From positions 38,294 through 102,293 of the forward strand of contig DAIOTP010000001.1 of NCBI GenBank assembly GCA_036751905.1: a stretch of 64,000 nt of DNA. The letters are read 5' to 3'. Below the pieces are notes generated by a model, which saw only the letters and a program-made list of their open reading frames with translations, did not search any database and had not been told where the DNA came from. This document shows positions 17,551 through 26,540 of the stretch, piece by piece; within the stretch, counting starts at the first letter, position 1, and each line of letters starts with the position of its first letter. A program made the position numbers and the translations under genes. This DNA comes from T3Sed10-241 sp036751905 (lineage in GTDB: Bacteria > Bacteroidota > Bacteroidia > Flavobacteriales_D > Cryomorphaceae).

Positions 17551-18341
17551 CTTCTTTTTAACACCCTGTTCAAGAGCCACGTGGTTTTTGTAATCCGGGC
17601 CATGCCAAATATAAAGTTCCTGTAGGATTTTTTTCGTTCGCATTTGCGCAAAAGTAACTTCGTTTGCGCGGCGTAACCCGTATGATAACGCTCCTGAATG
17701 GCGGCGGCCTCTCTGTACGTGCCACAACCGACATTGCTGGCGCCCCCCAATGAGAAATAGGCAAGCGGCATATCGATGTAGCTGAATCCCAGCTGTTGTT
17801 GCCAAAGTTGCAGGAAAAATGCATAGTCGGCGGCAAGTCGGTAGGCCGTGTCGTACCCACCCAAAGCGTCGAAACAAGCTTTTTTGACGAAAGTGGCCGG
17901 ATGAAAAATGCCCATGCCCTGGGGCATGAATTCGGGGCGTGGACGTTCCTCCCGCTCATAAATCTGACCGTCCAGCTCCTTTACCTTCACCATGTTGCCA
18001 TGAATCACATCAGCATTCGGATGGTTTTCCATATGCTTGACCACTTCCGCGATGGTGTGCGGGAAGTATCGGTCATCGGCATTGAGGAAAGATACGTATT
18101 GACCTTTGGCCAAAGCGGCGCCTTTGTTCATCGCATCGTACATGCCTTCATCGGGGGCACTCACCCAGTGGTCGATATGGGCGTCATGATGGCGCAGTAC
18201 CTCCACCGTACCATCCTTAGACCCTCCATCCACGATGATGAATTCATACGCGTCACTGATTTGACTCCTAACGGAATCAATGGTGGCTGCGAGTGTAGTG
18301 GAGGCGTTGTAAGCGGCTGTAATGATACTTATTGCGGGCAT
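17541..18341 (-). CDS. Family 2 glycosyltransferase
   Basis: This 266-residue GT-A enzyme begins ISIITAAYNAS, the classic GT2 start. It has VDGGSKDGTVEVL for nucleotide binding and SFLNADDRYF, containing the DxD-like motif that binds the metal and sugar nucleotide. LAADYAFFLQL follows in the C-terminal half. The type resembles PGL/colanic-acid and O-antigen transferases. I chose the ATG at 18341 because the fold begins directly after it; longer starts up to 18446 add no recognisable sequence. It overlaps the acetyltransferase gene. A TAnnTTCG-type box lies about 60 bases upstream. Confidence 0.92.
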   Translation of the reverse strand: MPAISIITAAYNASTTLAATIDSVRSQISDAYEFIIVDGGSKDGTVEVLRHHDAHIDHWVSAPDEGMYDAMNKGAALAKGQYVSFLNADDRYFPHTIAEVVKHMENHPNADVIHGNMVKVKELDGQIYEREERPRPEFMPQGMGIFHPATFVKKACFDALGGYDTAYRLAADYAFFLQLWQQQLGFSYIDMPLAYFSLGGASNVGCGTYREAAAIQERYHTGYAAQTKLLLRKCERKKSYRNFIFGMARITKTTWLLNRVLKRRWG

Positions 18342-18403
18342 TGGGCCACTGCGCCTTGAGCCGCCATGCAGAGGTGTATGTTCATTAGTTGAATGCACGT
18401 ACG

Positions 18404-18411
18404 CGAAGGTA
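18404..18411 (-). promoter_or_regulatory. Possible variant -7 box (TACCTTCG) for the glycosyltransferase gene
   Basis: The minus strand reads TACCTTCG, one base from TAnnTTTG, 62 bases before the chosen ATG. It counts as a candidate because the same TTCG variant also precedes three other genes in the window. Confidence 0.25.
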
Positions 18412-18466
18412 GGCATTGCACCTACTTGAAATGAAGGTGCAGGCATGATATATCATTGCCAAAAAA

Positions 18467-19123
18467 TCAGTTGATTCTGCGCACCACCTCTAGGGTAGGC
18501 AATATGCGGTGCTTGAGTTCTACATGCTGCAACTTTCCATTGTGCGCATGTTTGTAGGTGTTCAGCTCGCCAGAACTTTTGGGATTGCGCAATACCAGCA
18601 ATCCCTCATCGCTTCCGCGCAATATAGGTCTATATACACCTGTAGTTTCGGAATATACCATGCTTCCAACTGCGGGAGCCTCAAAATAGAGCGTACAGCC
18701 TGAGTAACGAATAGGGCCTTCAATGCGCCCCAGCTCCCCATCGCATACCACATCGTAATACCCGTCGCGCCATATCGTTTCCGTTTTGGTACGCAGAGAA
18801 CCATTGAGGTAAGCAGTACCTTCAGAGGCCTGCAAGATGCCGTGTTTGAATGCTGCCTTCACTTTGTAGGAGATATGAACCCTGACTATGGCGTCGACAC
18901 TAAGTTCTGTGACCACCTCATAGCGCATCAAATCTCCATCGAGGTGGCGGTGCACGCGTACCTCGCCAATAGATTCTTTGTGCCGCTTCACATCGTAGGT
19001 GCATTTTTCGGTTTGTGCTTCCGCTAAAAAAGAAGTCAGCAAGACCAACACCAAGATGTGCACGGATCGTTGGCATTCACTTGCAGGAATGCTTGCTATC
19101 CGCATAAGCTGGGTTGCGCGCAT
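18467..19123 (-). CDS. Secreted protein of unknown function (DUF6134-like)
   Basis: The predicted product of up to 218 residues has a hydrophobic signal segment (HILVLVLLTSFLAEAQ, about 21-36) followed by a beta-rich mature domain. The motif FDVKRHKESIG-like segment after the signal (here CTYDVKRHKESIG), the alternating strands and the repeated G-x-Y turns resemble DUF6134 proteins of Bacteroidota; this assignment is from memory of the family and not certain. Three starts are possible: ATG 19123, ATG 19105 or GTG 19066. The last two give more conventional signal peptides. No neighbours share its strand closely, and no function can be assigned. Confidence 0.7.
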   Translation of the reverse strand: MRATQLMRIASIPASECQRSVHILVLVLLTSFLAEAQTEKCTYDVKRHKESIGEVRVHRHLDGDLMRYEVVTELSVDAIVRVHISYKVKAAFKHGILQASEGTAYLNGSLRTKTETIWRDGYYDVVCDGELGRIEGPIRYSGCTLYFEAPAVGSMVYSETTGVYRPILRGSDEGLLVLRNPKSSGELNTYKHAHNGKLQHVELKHRILPTLEVVRRIN

Positions 19124-19201
19124 AACCCGTTGTACGAAAGTTGCAGAACCTTGTTACGCCGGCAGTTTTCTTACTTTAAGTTGATATGCAAAGGTTCCGC
19201 G

Positions 19202-20182
19202 TCACTGCTTGACATCGCTGCCCCGCTTAATGACCACCTCCTTCTCCATGATGATCATGGAGTGTTTCAATGGAATAATCCCCTCGCCATAGTGCTCGGC
19301 ATAGGTTCGAATCATGGCAGCGCCAAAAAAGAAAATGAGGCACGCATATGACACCCAAAGCAGCAGGATGACCACGGAGCCCGCCGCCCCATACATGGTG
19401 CCGGGTGAGGCTTTTCCAAAATAATATCCGAGTAAAAAAACCCCGAAATTGAACAGAATGGCCGTAACGATGCTCCCGCGCCATATCACGGACCAGGCTA
19501 CGCGGGCATCGGGCATAAAGCGGAACATCAACGTGAAGAGAACTGCTATAACGCCCGTGCTGAGTGTATAATCAAGCAGCTGTGCTGCAAGCACATATGC
19601 AGGCTCCCATATGGTGGCCAAAAATCCACTCAAGGCGGTAAGCATGGCTGAACCCACGAAACTAAGCAAAAGCAAAAACCCAATAACCAGCACAAAACCA
19701 AAGCTAATGGTGCGGTCGATGACCAATTTTAAGATGTTTCTTTTCGGATCCTGCCGTATATCCCACATGGCGTTCAATGACAGCTGCAAATGGTAAAATA
19801 CACCGGTAGCACCGAAAAGTAAGACCCCAATACCGATGATGGTAGCGATTTTGCTTTGGCCACCGAGTTGTATGCTTTCGAGCATCCCAGTTACTGAATT
19901 TGCGGCTTCCGTGCCTATGGTGTCTTCAATTTGCTCAAATATTTCTCCTTCCACTAAATCGTTGCCCCAAATGGACCCAACTGAATTGACAACAACCACC
20001 AACAACCCTGGCAGCGATAGCAAGGCATAATAAGCCACAACAGCGCCCAATCTCCAAGGGTCGTGGCTGTTCCAGGCTTTAAAACTGGCTTTTAAAAAGC
20101 CAAACGTATCACGTACGTGAAACTTTTTCAACTCCCTCCCTTCCCCGTTTTCGTCGGCAATATGGTTTACGTAAGTGCTCAA
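19202..20182 (-). CDS. YihY/BrkB-family inner-membrane protein
   Basis: This 326-residue polytopic membrane protein belongs to the YihY/virulence factor BrkB family (once mis-called ribonuclease BN). It shows AVVAYYALLSLPGLLVVV for the first membrane helix, GIGVLLFGATGVFYHLQLSLNAMW as the signature region, and about six membrane helices in total, with a charged C-terminal tail. The function is unproven; permease or exporter roles have been suggested. The start is TTG at 20182: an in-frame TAA lies three codons upstream, and the next in-frame ATG is deep inside the protein. Confidence 0.88.
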   Translation of the reverse strand: MSTYVNHIADENGEGRELKKFHVRDTFGFLKASFKAWNSHDPWRLGAVVAYYALLSLPGLLVVVVNSVGSIWGNDLVEGEIFEQIEDTIGTEAANSVTGMLESIQLGGQSKIATIIGIGVLLFGATGVFYHLQLSLNAMWDIRQDPKRNILKLVIDRTISFGFVLVIGFLLLLSFVGSAMLTALSGFLATIWEPAYVLAAQLLDYTLSTGVIAVLFTLMFRFMPDARVAWSVIWRGSIVTAILFNFGVFLLGYYFGKASPGTMYGAAGSVVILLLWVSYACLIFFFGAAMIRTYAEHYGEGIIPLKHSMIIMEKEVVIKRGSDVKQ

Positions 20183-20218
20183 TTGATTTTAAAATAATCC
20201 TGCGGAAAAAAGCCCAAT

Positions 20219-20560
20219 TTAAAGATTCTTCTCAGCATTGTCGCCATTTTGGGTATCATTGGCATTTCCATTTTCCTCAGCCTCGTTTACAGCTTCAACG
20301 ATATCTCTTGACAAATCCGTTTTTTCGCTCCAGCGGTACAGCACAGCTATTTTATAACCAAGCTTTATGGCTGTGCCGGTACCATCCTTTTCGGCAATCC
20401 ATAGAAACACTTTTTTAAGTGGTTTAATGTAAGGCATGAGGATGAGCGCTGTAATGCCATACAGCGCCCAACCAAAAGGCAAAAATGGCAACACAATGCT
20501 TATGCTTCCAAGAACAAAACACGCAAGTGCGAGCAGTGGTATGACGTATTTTTTATTCAA
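20219..20560 (-). CDS. Small membrane protein of unknown function
   Basis: This 113-residue product has two predicted membrane helices (about 6-24 and 27-46) and a hydrophilic C-terminal half ending in an Asn/Asp/Glu-rich tail. I do not recognise a family. The likely start is TTG at 20560, directly before a typical NKKYVIPLLAL membrane start. It lies between the YihY-family gene and the multi-PAS kinase gene, all on the minus strand with gaps of 36 and 43 bases, so the group may be co-transcribed. Confidence 0.65.
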   Translation of the reverse strand: MNKKYVIPLLALACFVLGSISIVLPFLPFGWALYGITALILMPYIKPLKKVFLWIAEKDGTGTAIKLGYKIAVLYRWSEKTDLSRDIVEAVNEAEENGNANDTQNGDNAEKNL

Positions 20561-20603
20561 GGGAACAGCGGGGGATTTCAGGCGATAAATAAGTCAGATA
20601 CTG

Positions 20604-23429
20604 CTATTTGGTAAGGGTGATATGAAAAGTTGTTCCAACCCCTACTTCACTTTCAACTTCGATGCGTCCGCCTATGGCTTCCACCTGATTTTTGGTGATA
20701 AAGAGCCCTAGTCCACGCGCTTCGGGGTGGTTGTGGAAAGTTTTGTAAAGCCCAAAAAGCTTGTCGCCGTGTCGGGCCAAATCGATTCCTACCCCATTGT
20801 CGGTGATGGATACAACGAGATTGTTCAACTTTTCCGTGGCGCTTATATGGATCTCACACATTGTATCTGGCTTGGCATACTTCATGGCATTGCCAAGCAG
20901 ATTGAAGAAAATACTGTCGAGGTAGGCAGGAATACCGCGCACACATTCGCTTCCAATAAGGCGGTTGTGTACCTTGCAAGGCTTTGTGGATGCCGTAACG
21001 TTGAGTATGGCACGCTCCATGACGGGAGCCAATGGAATGTACTCCAATACATCTTGTTCGTTGGCCCGAAGCAGCGCTACCTGACTGAGATGGTCCAGCG
21101 TTTCCCGCAAATTGCCGGAGACCCTCTTGAGCAATTGCATCATTTCAATGCTTGCTAAATCAGGCCGGGTTTTGGAAATCAGCTCGAGCAGGGATTCAAA
21201 ATTCCCGGAATGTGATTTGAGGTTGTGTGCTACAATGTGGGCGAAATTTCGAAGTCTTTTATTTTGATCCTGTGTCAATTGCAGCAATTTCTTCTGTTCT
21301 TCCTGGTGCAGCAGTTCTTCGGTTACATCCTGGGCAGTTCCAAAGATATACACACAGGTGTCGCCTTCGAACTCCGTTCTTGCCATAATGCGCAGATACC
21401 GTTCTTTGCCCTTGGCTGTTATAATAGGCAGCGTGTAATCCATCTTGTAGTTTGGGTCAGTCTTTGCCTGTTTGATGATCTCCCTCACTTCGTCCCTTGT
21501 CGGTTCATCTTTGTAAAATGCAATCGATTGTTCAGCGTTGGGTGCTGGCCCCACTTCAAGCTCATGGATGTCAAAGCATACTTTCGACCAGTATCTCAAT
21601 CCTGTCTTAAAATCAATCTCAAAAGCACCGACCTTTGCCATTTGTCCGGCTTGTTCAAGCATAATGCGCGTGCGCATGAGTTCGTCGTCGGTGCGGGCGC
21701 GTAGTTGAAGATTGACCAGCAATTCTGCAAAAACCCTTACCAACAGCTTCGCATATTGGTCAAAGTGTACATCACTGCGCGACGTTTCCACACCTACACA
21801 TCCCAGGCAATGGTGGTCGTGCATGAGCGGATGGCTGTAAAGCGAATTTACGCCCTGCTTTTCGAGCATTTGTCGCTCCGCCTTGTCGGGATTCAGGTCA
21901 TCAATTTTCGATACCTTGATGGGCTCTCCTTTCTTGTGTGCCGCCACCCAGCGCTCAAAGGCCTGCATCGGCACTTCTTGCAAGCGTTCTTGCCATGAGG
22001 TGATCCCCTCACGACACCACTCATAGGTATTGTATCCCAGCATGGTTTCCCAGTCATAGCGGAACACAAAAACCCTATCAGCACCGGTGAATTCGCCAAT
22101 CTCACTAAGCGATTGCCGCACTCGGTCAGGAACTTTAGAAATGGGAATGTTGATGTAGCCGCAGGCAATGTTGGCGAGTAGACTGTGCGCCTTCATCACC
22201 TTTTCCTTTTCTTCAAGGAGGGTGCGCAATTCTTGCTCAGATTGGCGCAGCGCATCTTCAGCCCGCTTTTGTTCGGTAATGTCAATGCTTATACCCCTGT
22301 AGCCAAGAAATTGACCTTGAGCACCAAAATGCGGTGATCCTGAAGTGAGCATGGTTCTCGCATTGCCATGGACATCTTTGGTCACCTTCAGTACGCTTTC
22401 CCAGGATGCCTGCTTATCAAGCAATTCAGAAAATTGAGATTTGTAGGCTTCCCGATCTTTTTCAGGCGAAAAGTCAAAAAAGTATTTCTTGCCTATAGTG
22501 TCGGCTATATTGTGTCCAAATTTGGTCTCAATCACTTCGTTCACATAGGTATATCTACCTGAAGGATCAATTTCCCAGACCACCGTGCCACTGTTGATGG
22601 CAATTTCCCGATAGCGCTCGGTTATGAGTTGGATTTTGTTTTGGTGGATCTTTTCGTCGGTAATGTCCTGAATTACACACTGTATACCCGTGGGCCTGCC
22701 ATGCTCATCCCGGATAAAGGATACCCTCATTTTGATATCCCTTAGGCTGCCATCAGCATGGTAGGCTTTCGTTTCAATTTCACTCAATCGCTTTTTCCCG
22801 TCACCTTGCTGGTTGTCTAGTGCCAATTCCTCCATCAGAATAGCCTTCATGTGATCAAGTGACTCTGGAGGAAATCTTTTTTCAGGGGGCAGCAAAAGGG
22901 CCTCTGCCGCGCTGTAGCCCAATACACCTTCGATGGCTGCGCTGACAAAGGTGAGATTCAAATGAAGGTCGAGGGTGCAATAAACCTCCGATAAGTTGTT
23001 GACAATGTCGAGCTGCTTGCGCTCGTGTTCGCGCAGTGCACTTTCTGTTTTTTTCGATTGCGTGACATCCAGGCCAACACAAAGTACTCCCAACGGCTGT
23101 TTCAGCCCATCACACATCAGGCTAAATTCCCATTCGGTCCAATAGTATTCCCCATTTTGACCAGGTTTCCGAAGACTTACTTTAAAGCATTTGTCTGGCT
23201 TTTCCATACATTGCTGCACAGTATCCATACAGTTTTGGAGGTCATCGGGGTGGATGGTTTGCGCGTAGGTTTTGACCTTGTAGTTTTCGGTTCCCGACTC
23301 AAAGCGCTCTAAAAAAAGCTTGTTGGCATAGATGTAGCTGCCCTGCAGTCCAATTCCCACAACGAAGTATTTCTCCGAATCTCGGAGAAAAGGCGGGATC
23401 ACATTTTCAATATCTTGGGTCTGGGTCAT
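20604..23429 (-). CDS. Multi-PAS/GAF hybrid sensor histidine kinase
   Basis: The predicted cytoplasmic kinase (about 941 residues) has no membrane helix. Order of domains: PAS at about 15-125, PAS-PAC at 140-265 (ending QDITDEK), PAS-PAC at 275-390 (ending SIDITEQKR), a coiled linker, GAF at about 415-590 (GADRVFVFRYDW), PAS at 600-705 (ending AQDVTEELL), a phosphoacceptor helix with HIVAHNLKSHSGN near 730, and HATPase_c with NLLGNAMKYA near 843 and DNGVGIDL. The H-box form HNLKSH is typical of Bacteroidota PAS kinases. I prefer ATG 23429 over TTG 23444. A response regulator gene lies 122 bases upstream on the same strand and is its probable partner. A variant box TATTTTCG lies at 23451-23458. 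Confidence 0.93.
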   Translation of the reverse strand: MTQTQDIENVIPPFLRDSEKYFVVGIGLQGSYIYANKLFLERFESGTENYKVKTYAQTIHPDDLQNCMDTVQQCMEKPDKCFKVSLRKPGQNGEYYWTEWEFSLMCDGLKQPLGVLCVGLDVTQSKKTESALREHERKQLDIVNNLSEVYCTLDLHLNLTFVSAAIEGVLGYSAAEALLLPPEKRFPPESLDHMKAILMEELALDNQQGDGKKRLSEIETKAYHADGSLRDIKMRVSFIRDEHGRPTGIQCVIQDITDEKIHQNKIQLITERYREIAINSGTVVWEIDPSGRYTYVNEVIETKFGHNIADTIGKKYFFDFSPEKDREAYKSQFSELLDKQASWESVLKVTKDVHGNARTMLTSGSPHFGAQGQFLGYRGISIDITEQKRAEDALRQSEQELRTLLEEKEKVMKAHSLLANIACGYINIPISKVPDRVRQSLSEIGEFTGADRVFVFRYDWETMLGYNTYEWCREGITSWQERLQEVPMQAFERWVAAHKKGEPIKVSKIDDLNPDKAERQMLEKQGVNSLYSHPLMHDHHCLGCVGVETSRSDVHFDQYAKLLVRVFAELLVNLQLRARTDDELMRTRIMLEQAGQMAKVGAFEIDFKTGLRYWSKVCFDIHELEVGPAPNAEQSIAFYKDEPTRDEVREIIKQAKTDPNYKMDYTLPIITAKGKERYLRIMARTEFEGDTCVYIFGTAQDVTEELLHQEEQKKLLQLTQDQNKRLRNFAHIVAHNLKSHSGNFESLLELISKTRPDLASIEMMQLLKRVSGNLRETLDHLSQVALLRANEQDVLEYIPLAPVMERAILNVTASTKPCKVHNRLIGSECVRGIPAYLDSIFFNLLGNAMKYAKPDTMCEIHISATEKLNNLVVSITDNGVGIDLARHGDKLFGLYKTFHNHPEARGLGLFITKNQVEAIGGRIEVESEVGVGTTFHITLTK

Positions 23430-23551
23430 GGGCCGAATACACAACGCTGCCGAAAATACGATTTTCCATTGGTAGCGATCGCATTTATTGATACCCCTGG
23501 ATTATTGTTGCACCGCGCTGCCATTGTTCTTTTCGGCTGATTCCGCAATAC

Positions 23552-23950
23552 TCAATTCACAGGTTGCAGACTTTGAAGTATTTCCTCCAAAAATGCTTCC
23601 GAAAGCGGTTTCGTAATGAAGCCCTTTACCACGGGGTATTTTTTGCTGCGCATTTGGTCATCGGGGTGATCTGAGCTAGAAACGATGTATATGACAGGTG
23701 CATTTTCAATGTCCAGTTTTTGGTATTCGTCCAGGAAATTCCATGCATCCCAAATGGGCATGTTGATATCAAGCAAGATGAGGTGAGGCATCTCATCAGG
23801 AGCATCAAGACATTGTAAAATAAAGTTGTAGGCATCCTGCCCGTTTTCGCAGACTGTGATGACACCTATGGCTGAGCTGCGTGACAAAAGCGCTTTGGCT
23901 GTATAAATGAATATGGGATCATCATCAATAATGCAGGTACGAATGGTCAT
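23552..23950 (-). CDS. Single-domain response regulator (CheY/Rcp1-like)
   Basis: The 132-residue product is a receiver domain with no output domain. It shows the acidic pair in CIIDDDPIF, the phosphorylatable Asp in LILLDINMP, Ser/Thr at YIVSSSDHP and the conserved Lys in GFITKPLSE. Single-domain regulators of this kind relay phosphate or bind targets directly. The downstream multi-PAS kinase is the likely partner. I chose ATG 23950; the open frame continues to 24022 but passes through the promoter box. An unusual Trp replaces the common Met/Val just after the phospho-site (MPIWDAW). Confidence 0.92.
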   Translation of the reverse strand: MTIRTCIIDDDPIFIYTAKALLSRSSAIGVITVCENGQDAYNFILQCLDAPDEMPHLILLDINMPIWDAWNFLDEYQKLDIENAPVIYIVSSSDHPDDQMRSKKYPVVKGFITKPLSEAFLEEILQSLQPVN

Positions 23951-23997
23951 GGCCGGTTTGCCTTTAGAATTGTTTAACAGTTGAGTGGATAGGACCG

Positions 23998-24005
23998 CAA
24001 AAGTA
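23998..24005 (-). promoter_or_regulatory. -7 promoter box (TACTTTTG) for the response regulator
   Basis: Perfect TAnnTTTG match on the minus strand, 47 bases before the response regulator ATG, within the divergent region shared with the ABC-F gene. Confidence 0.5.
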
Positions 24006-24134
24006 AAAACTTTAAGCGCCATAGGCTTAACCCAAAAGCAGAATTTAACTTAACACAACCGTTCCTCCCCCGCTGATATTTCATCGGGCCTGGTTTGGTG
24101 AAAAATTGAGATGCCTCAATGCCGCCGTCGGTTG

Positions 24135-24142
24135 TAACTTTG
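24135..24142 (+). promoter_or_regulatory. -7 promoter box (TAACTTTG) for the ABC-F gene
   Basis: Perfect TAnnTTTG match followed by C, 34 bases before the ATG at 24177. Confidence 0.5.
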
Positions 24143-24176
24143 CAGCGGTGATAAAGTCCCCACCCCGATTGATCCC

Positions 24177-26051
24177 ATGAACATTCTCTCCGCCGAAAAC
24201 CTCAGCAAGCGCTATGGCCCGCGTCTCTTATTCGAAAACTTCTCCTTTGGCATGGCACAGGGTGAAAAAGTGGCCATTGTAGCGCCCAATGGCAGCGGCA
24301 AAAGCACTTTGCTCAAAGCCATCGCGGGCGTAGAACCAGCGGACACAGGACAAGTGGTGTTTCGCAGTGGCACACGGGTAGGATACCTTCCGCAAGACCC
24401 TATTTTCCCGGAAGGTTTGAGCCTGAAAGAGGCTATAATGCAAAGTGATTCACCCATCCAGGCTGCCGTACTGGCCTATGAAACCGCCCTCGAAAACCCC
24501 GATGATGGCGATGCCCTGCAGGCAGCCATGGAGCTTATGGACCGCCACCAGGCTTGGGATTTCGAAGCGCGTGTGCAAGAAGTGCTCAGCCGCTTGGGCA
24601 TAGACAACAGCAGCATCAAAGTAGAAGCAGCTTCAGGAGGTCAGCGCAAGCGGGCCGCATTGGCCAAGGTAATGCTCGAAGAGCCCGACCTTATCATCCT
24701 TGATGAGCCCACCAACCACCTTGATCTCGAAAGCATTGAGTGGCTCGAACAGTGGTTGGCTTCTGCCAATTTTACCCTGCTTATGGTAACCCACGACCGT
24801 TATTTCCTAGACCGCGTATGTACCGATATTCTTGAAATTGACCGAAGTGAACTTGTGCGGTACACCGGCAATTATTCCTATTTTCTGGAAAAGAAAGCCG
24901 AGCGTGAAGCCTCCCTTGCGAGCAGTGTCGACAAGGCCAAAAACCTGATGCGCACCGAACTGGAGTGGATACGCCGCCAACCGAAAGCCCGTGGCACCAA
25001 AAGCAAAAGCCGCGTAGATGCCTTCGACGACATCAAGAGCCAGGCATCCATCCGCACCGACAAGGAATCGGTACAGCTGGGAGTGCGCACCGAGCGCATG
25101 GGCAGTAAGATTGTGGAATTTCATAAAGTAAACAAAAGCTTCGGAGAGCTGCGCATTCTCGATCAGTTCAACTACAATTTCCAAAGGCACGAAAAGCTGG
25201 GAATCGTAGGCAACAATGGCACAGGCAAATCCACTTTCGTAAAAATGCTGCTCGGCAAGATGGCCCCCGATGGCGGAAAAATTGTGCAGGGAGAAACCAT
25301 ACGCTTCGGGCATTACGACCAAGAGGGTCTGCTCAACGCCGACCACAAGCGCGTCATTGAGGTGGTAACCGAAATTGCTGAAGTCATCGAGCTGCAAAAA
25401 GGCCACAAACTCACAGCGGCGCAGCTGCTCGAGCGCTTCCTCTTCAGCCGTGACAAGCAGTGGCAATTGGTGAGCACCCTCAGCGGTGGCGAAAAGCGCC
25501 GTCTTTACCTATGTACTGTGCTCATAGCCAACCCCAACTTTCTGGTGCTCGATGAGCCCACCAACGACCTCGACATCGATACCCTTCAGGTGCTGGAGGA
25601 TTATTTGGCTGCTTATGATGGCTGCCTTGTGGTAGTGAGCCACGACCGTTTCTTTATGGACAAGGTGGTTGACCATCTCTTTGTATTCGAGGGCGATGCC
25701 AAAATACGCGACTACCCTGGCAATTACAGTCAGTACCGTGCTGCCAAGCGGGAAGAAGACGCTTCCGCCAAAAAAGCAGACAACAAAGCTGCCGGCATTG
25801 CCCAGAAAGGGCGCATTGCTGAGGATGCCGCTAAAGAAAAAACCAAACTCACCTATGCCGAACGCCTTGAATTTGAAAAATTGGAGAAGAGCATAGCCGA
25901 GTTGGAATCCAAAAAAATGACGCTCGCCGAAAAACTCAGCATGAGCGACAACAACGAAACGCTCTTGAGCCTTTCGGCTGAACTGGAGGAGCTGGTGAAG
26001 CGCATTGAAGTGGAAACGGAGCGCTGGATGGAACTTGCCGAATTCGTTTGA
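24177..26051 (+). CDS. ABC-F family ATP-binding protein (Uup-like)
   Basis: This 624-residue soluble protein has two ABC ATPase cassettes and no membrane domain: Walker A motifs APNGSGKST (about 37-45) and GNNGTGKST (about 343-351), signature motifs SGGQRKR and SGGEKRR, and the Walker B pairs LIILDEPTNHLD and LVLDEPTNDLD. The inter-domain linker (about 235-310) is charged. A coiled-coil C-terminal domain at about 530-624 is the feature of the Uup subgroup. ABC-F proteins act on ribosomes or nucleic acids; Uup is linked to ribosome function and DNA precise-excision phenotypes. Antibiotic protection cannot be claimed from sequence alone. The gene stands alone with its own promoter. Confidence 0.93.
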   Translation: MNILSAENLSKRYGPRLLFENFSFGMAQGEKVAIVAPNGSGKSTLLKAIAGVEPADTGQVVFRSGTRVGYLPQDPIFPEGLSLKEAIMQSDSPIQAAVLAYETALENPDDGDALQAAMELMDRHQAWDFEARVQEVLSRLGIDNSSIKVEAASGGQRKRAALAKVMLEEPDLIILDEPTNHLDLESIEWLEQWLASANFTLLMVTHDRYFLDRVCTDILEIDRSELVRYTGNYSYFLEKKAEREASLASSVDKAKNLMRTELEWIRRQPKARGTKSKSRVDAFDDIKSQASIRTDKESVQLGVRTERMGSKIVEFHKVNKSFGELRILDQFNYNFQRHEKLGIVGNNGTGKSTFVKMLLGKMAPDGGKIVQGETIRFGHYDQEGLLNADHKRVIEVVTEIAEVIELQKGHKLTAAQLLERFLFSRDKQWQLVSTLSGGEKRRLYLCTVLIANPNFLVLDEPTNDLDIDTLQVLEDYLAAYDGCLVVVSHDRFFMDKVVDHLFVFEGDAKIRDYPGNYSQYRAAKREEDASAKKADNKAAGIAQKGRIAEDAAKEKTKLTYAERLEFEKLEKSIAELESKKMTLAEKLSMSDNNETLLSLSAELEELVKRIEVETERWMELAEFV

Positions 26052-26061
26052 CCCCGATGCC

Positions 26062-26087
26062 AAAGCAAGGCACGTTGCCTTCGCTTT
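26062..26087. terminator. Imperfect stem-loop between convergent genes
   Basis: AAAGC-AAGGCA pairs with TGCCTT-(C)-GCTTT around a CGT loop, giving an 11-bp stem with one bulge just after the ABC-F stop codon. No T run follows on the plus strand, so this is a weak terminator candidate that could serve either direction. Confidence 0.3.
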
Positions 26088-26164
26088 GACCGAGCACATA
26101 TTTGCCGAAAAGGCAAAAAAAAAGCCCCAAAAGGCGCATTAATTTTCCAATAAATACGGTTTGC

Positions 26165-26437
26165 TTAGCCCCCTTCTTGTGTGCTTTTATCCAAGAGCCG
26201 GCTGCTGGTCTTGTAGTTGTCGAACACAGCCATGCAGCTGATAAACAGCCCAAAGGAGATGAATAACAAAAGCCAGTTTTCCATGTACAAACTGTGGTAA
26301 AATACAACAAGATTGGCGATGGAGAAGGTGTGGAAAGCCCTCAAATTCATTTTACACACCCGGCGCAATTCGCCCACCGTGAGTCGAGCAAGGTCGTCAA
26401 CACCCATAGCTTTGTTTCGTTTCAAAATAGCATTCAT
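26165..26437 (-). CDS. Small membrane protein of unknown function
   Basis: The 90-residue product starts with an amphipathic, basic N-terminus, then has two hydrophobic stretches (about 37-52 and 55-73) compatible with a membrane hairpin, and a polar tail. I do not recognise a family. Coding is supported by an ATG start and its position at the end of the minus-strand cyclophilin/cvpA group, about 100 bases downstream of that group. It is convergent with the ABC-F gene. Confidence 0.55.
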   Translation of the reverse strand: MNAILKRNKAMGVDDLARLTVGELRRVCKMNLRAFHTFSIANLVVFYHSLYMENWLLLFISFGLFISCMAVFDNYKTSSRLLDKSTQEGG

Positions 26438-26540
26438 AGAAACGTGATTTTGATTACAGGGTTACGAATGTCGGCTTTTCAAGCGCAGGGGTCAAACTAA
26501 AAATTCACATTTTTGGAACCTCCCTTGGTGCGGGTCACGC

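Noticed and set aside
17551..17877. N-terminal extension of the acetyltransferase frame
   Set aside because: This part overlaps the glycosyltransferase gene on the same strand in another frame and has no acyltransferase features; the ATG at 17550 starts at the family N-terminus.
24807..25466. 219-residue open frame on the minus strand
   Set aside because: It lies wholly inside the ABC-F gene in antisense; the ABC-F motifs are intact on the plus strand.
26105..26126. TTTGCC-GAAAA-GGCAAA stem with an A run, considered as a terminator of the ABC-F gene
   Set aside because: On the plus strand the run after the stem is A, and on the minus strand the T run precedes the stem, so neither orientation fits an intrinsic terminator.
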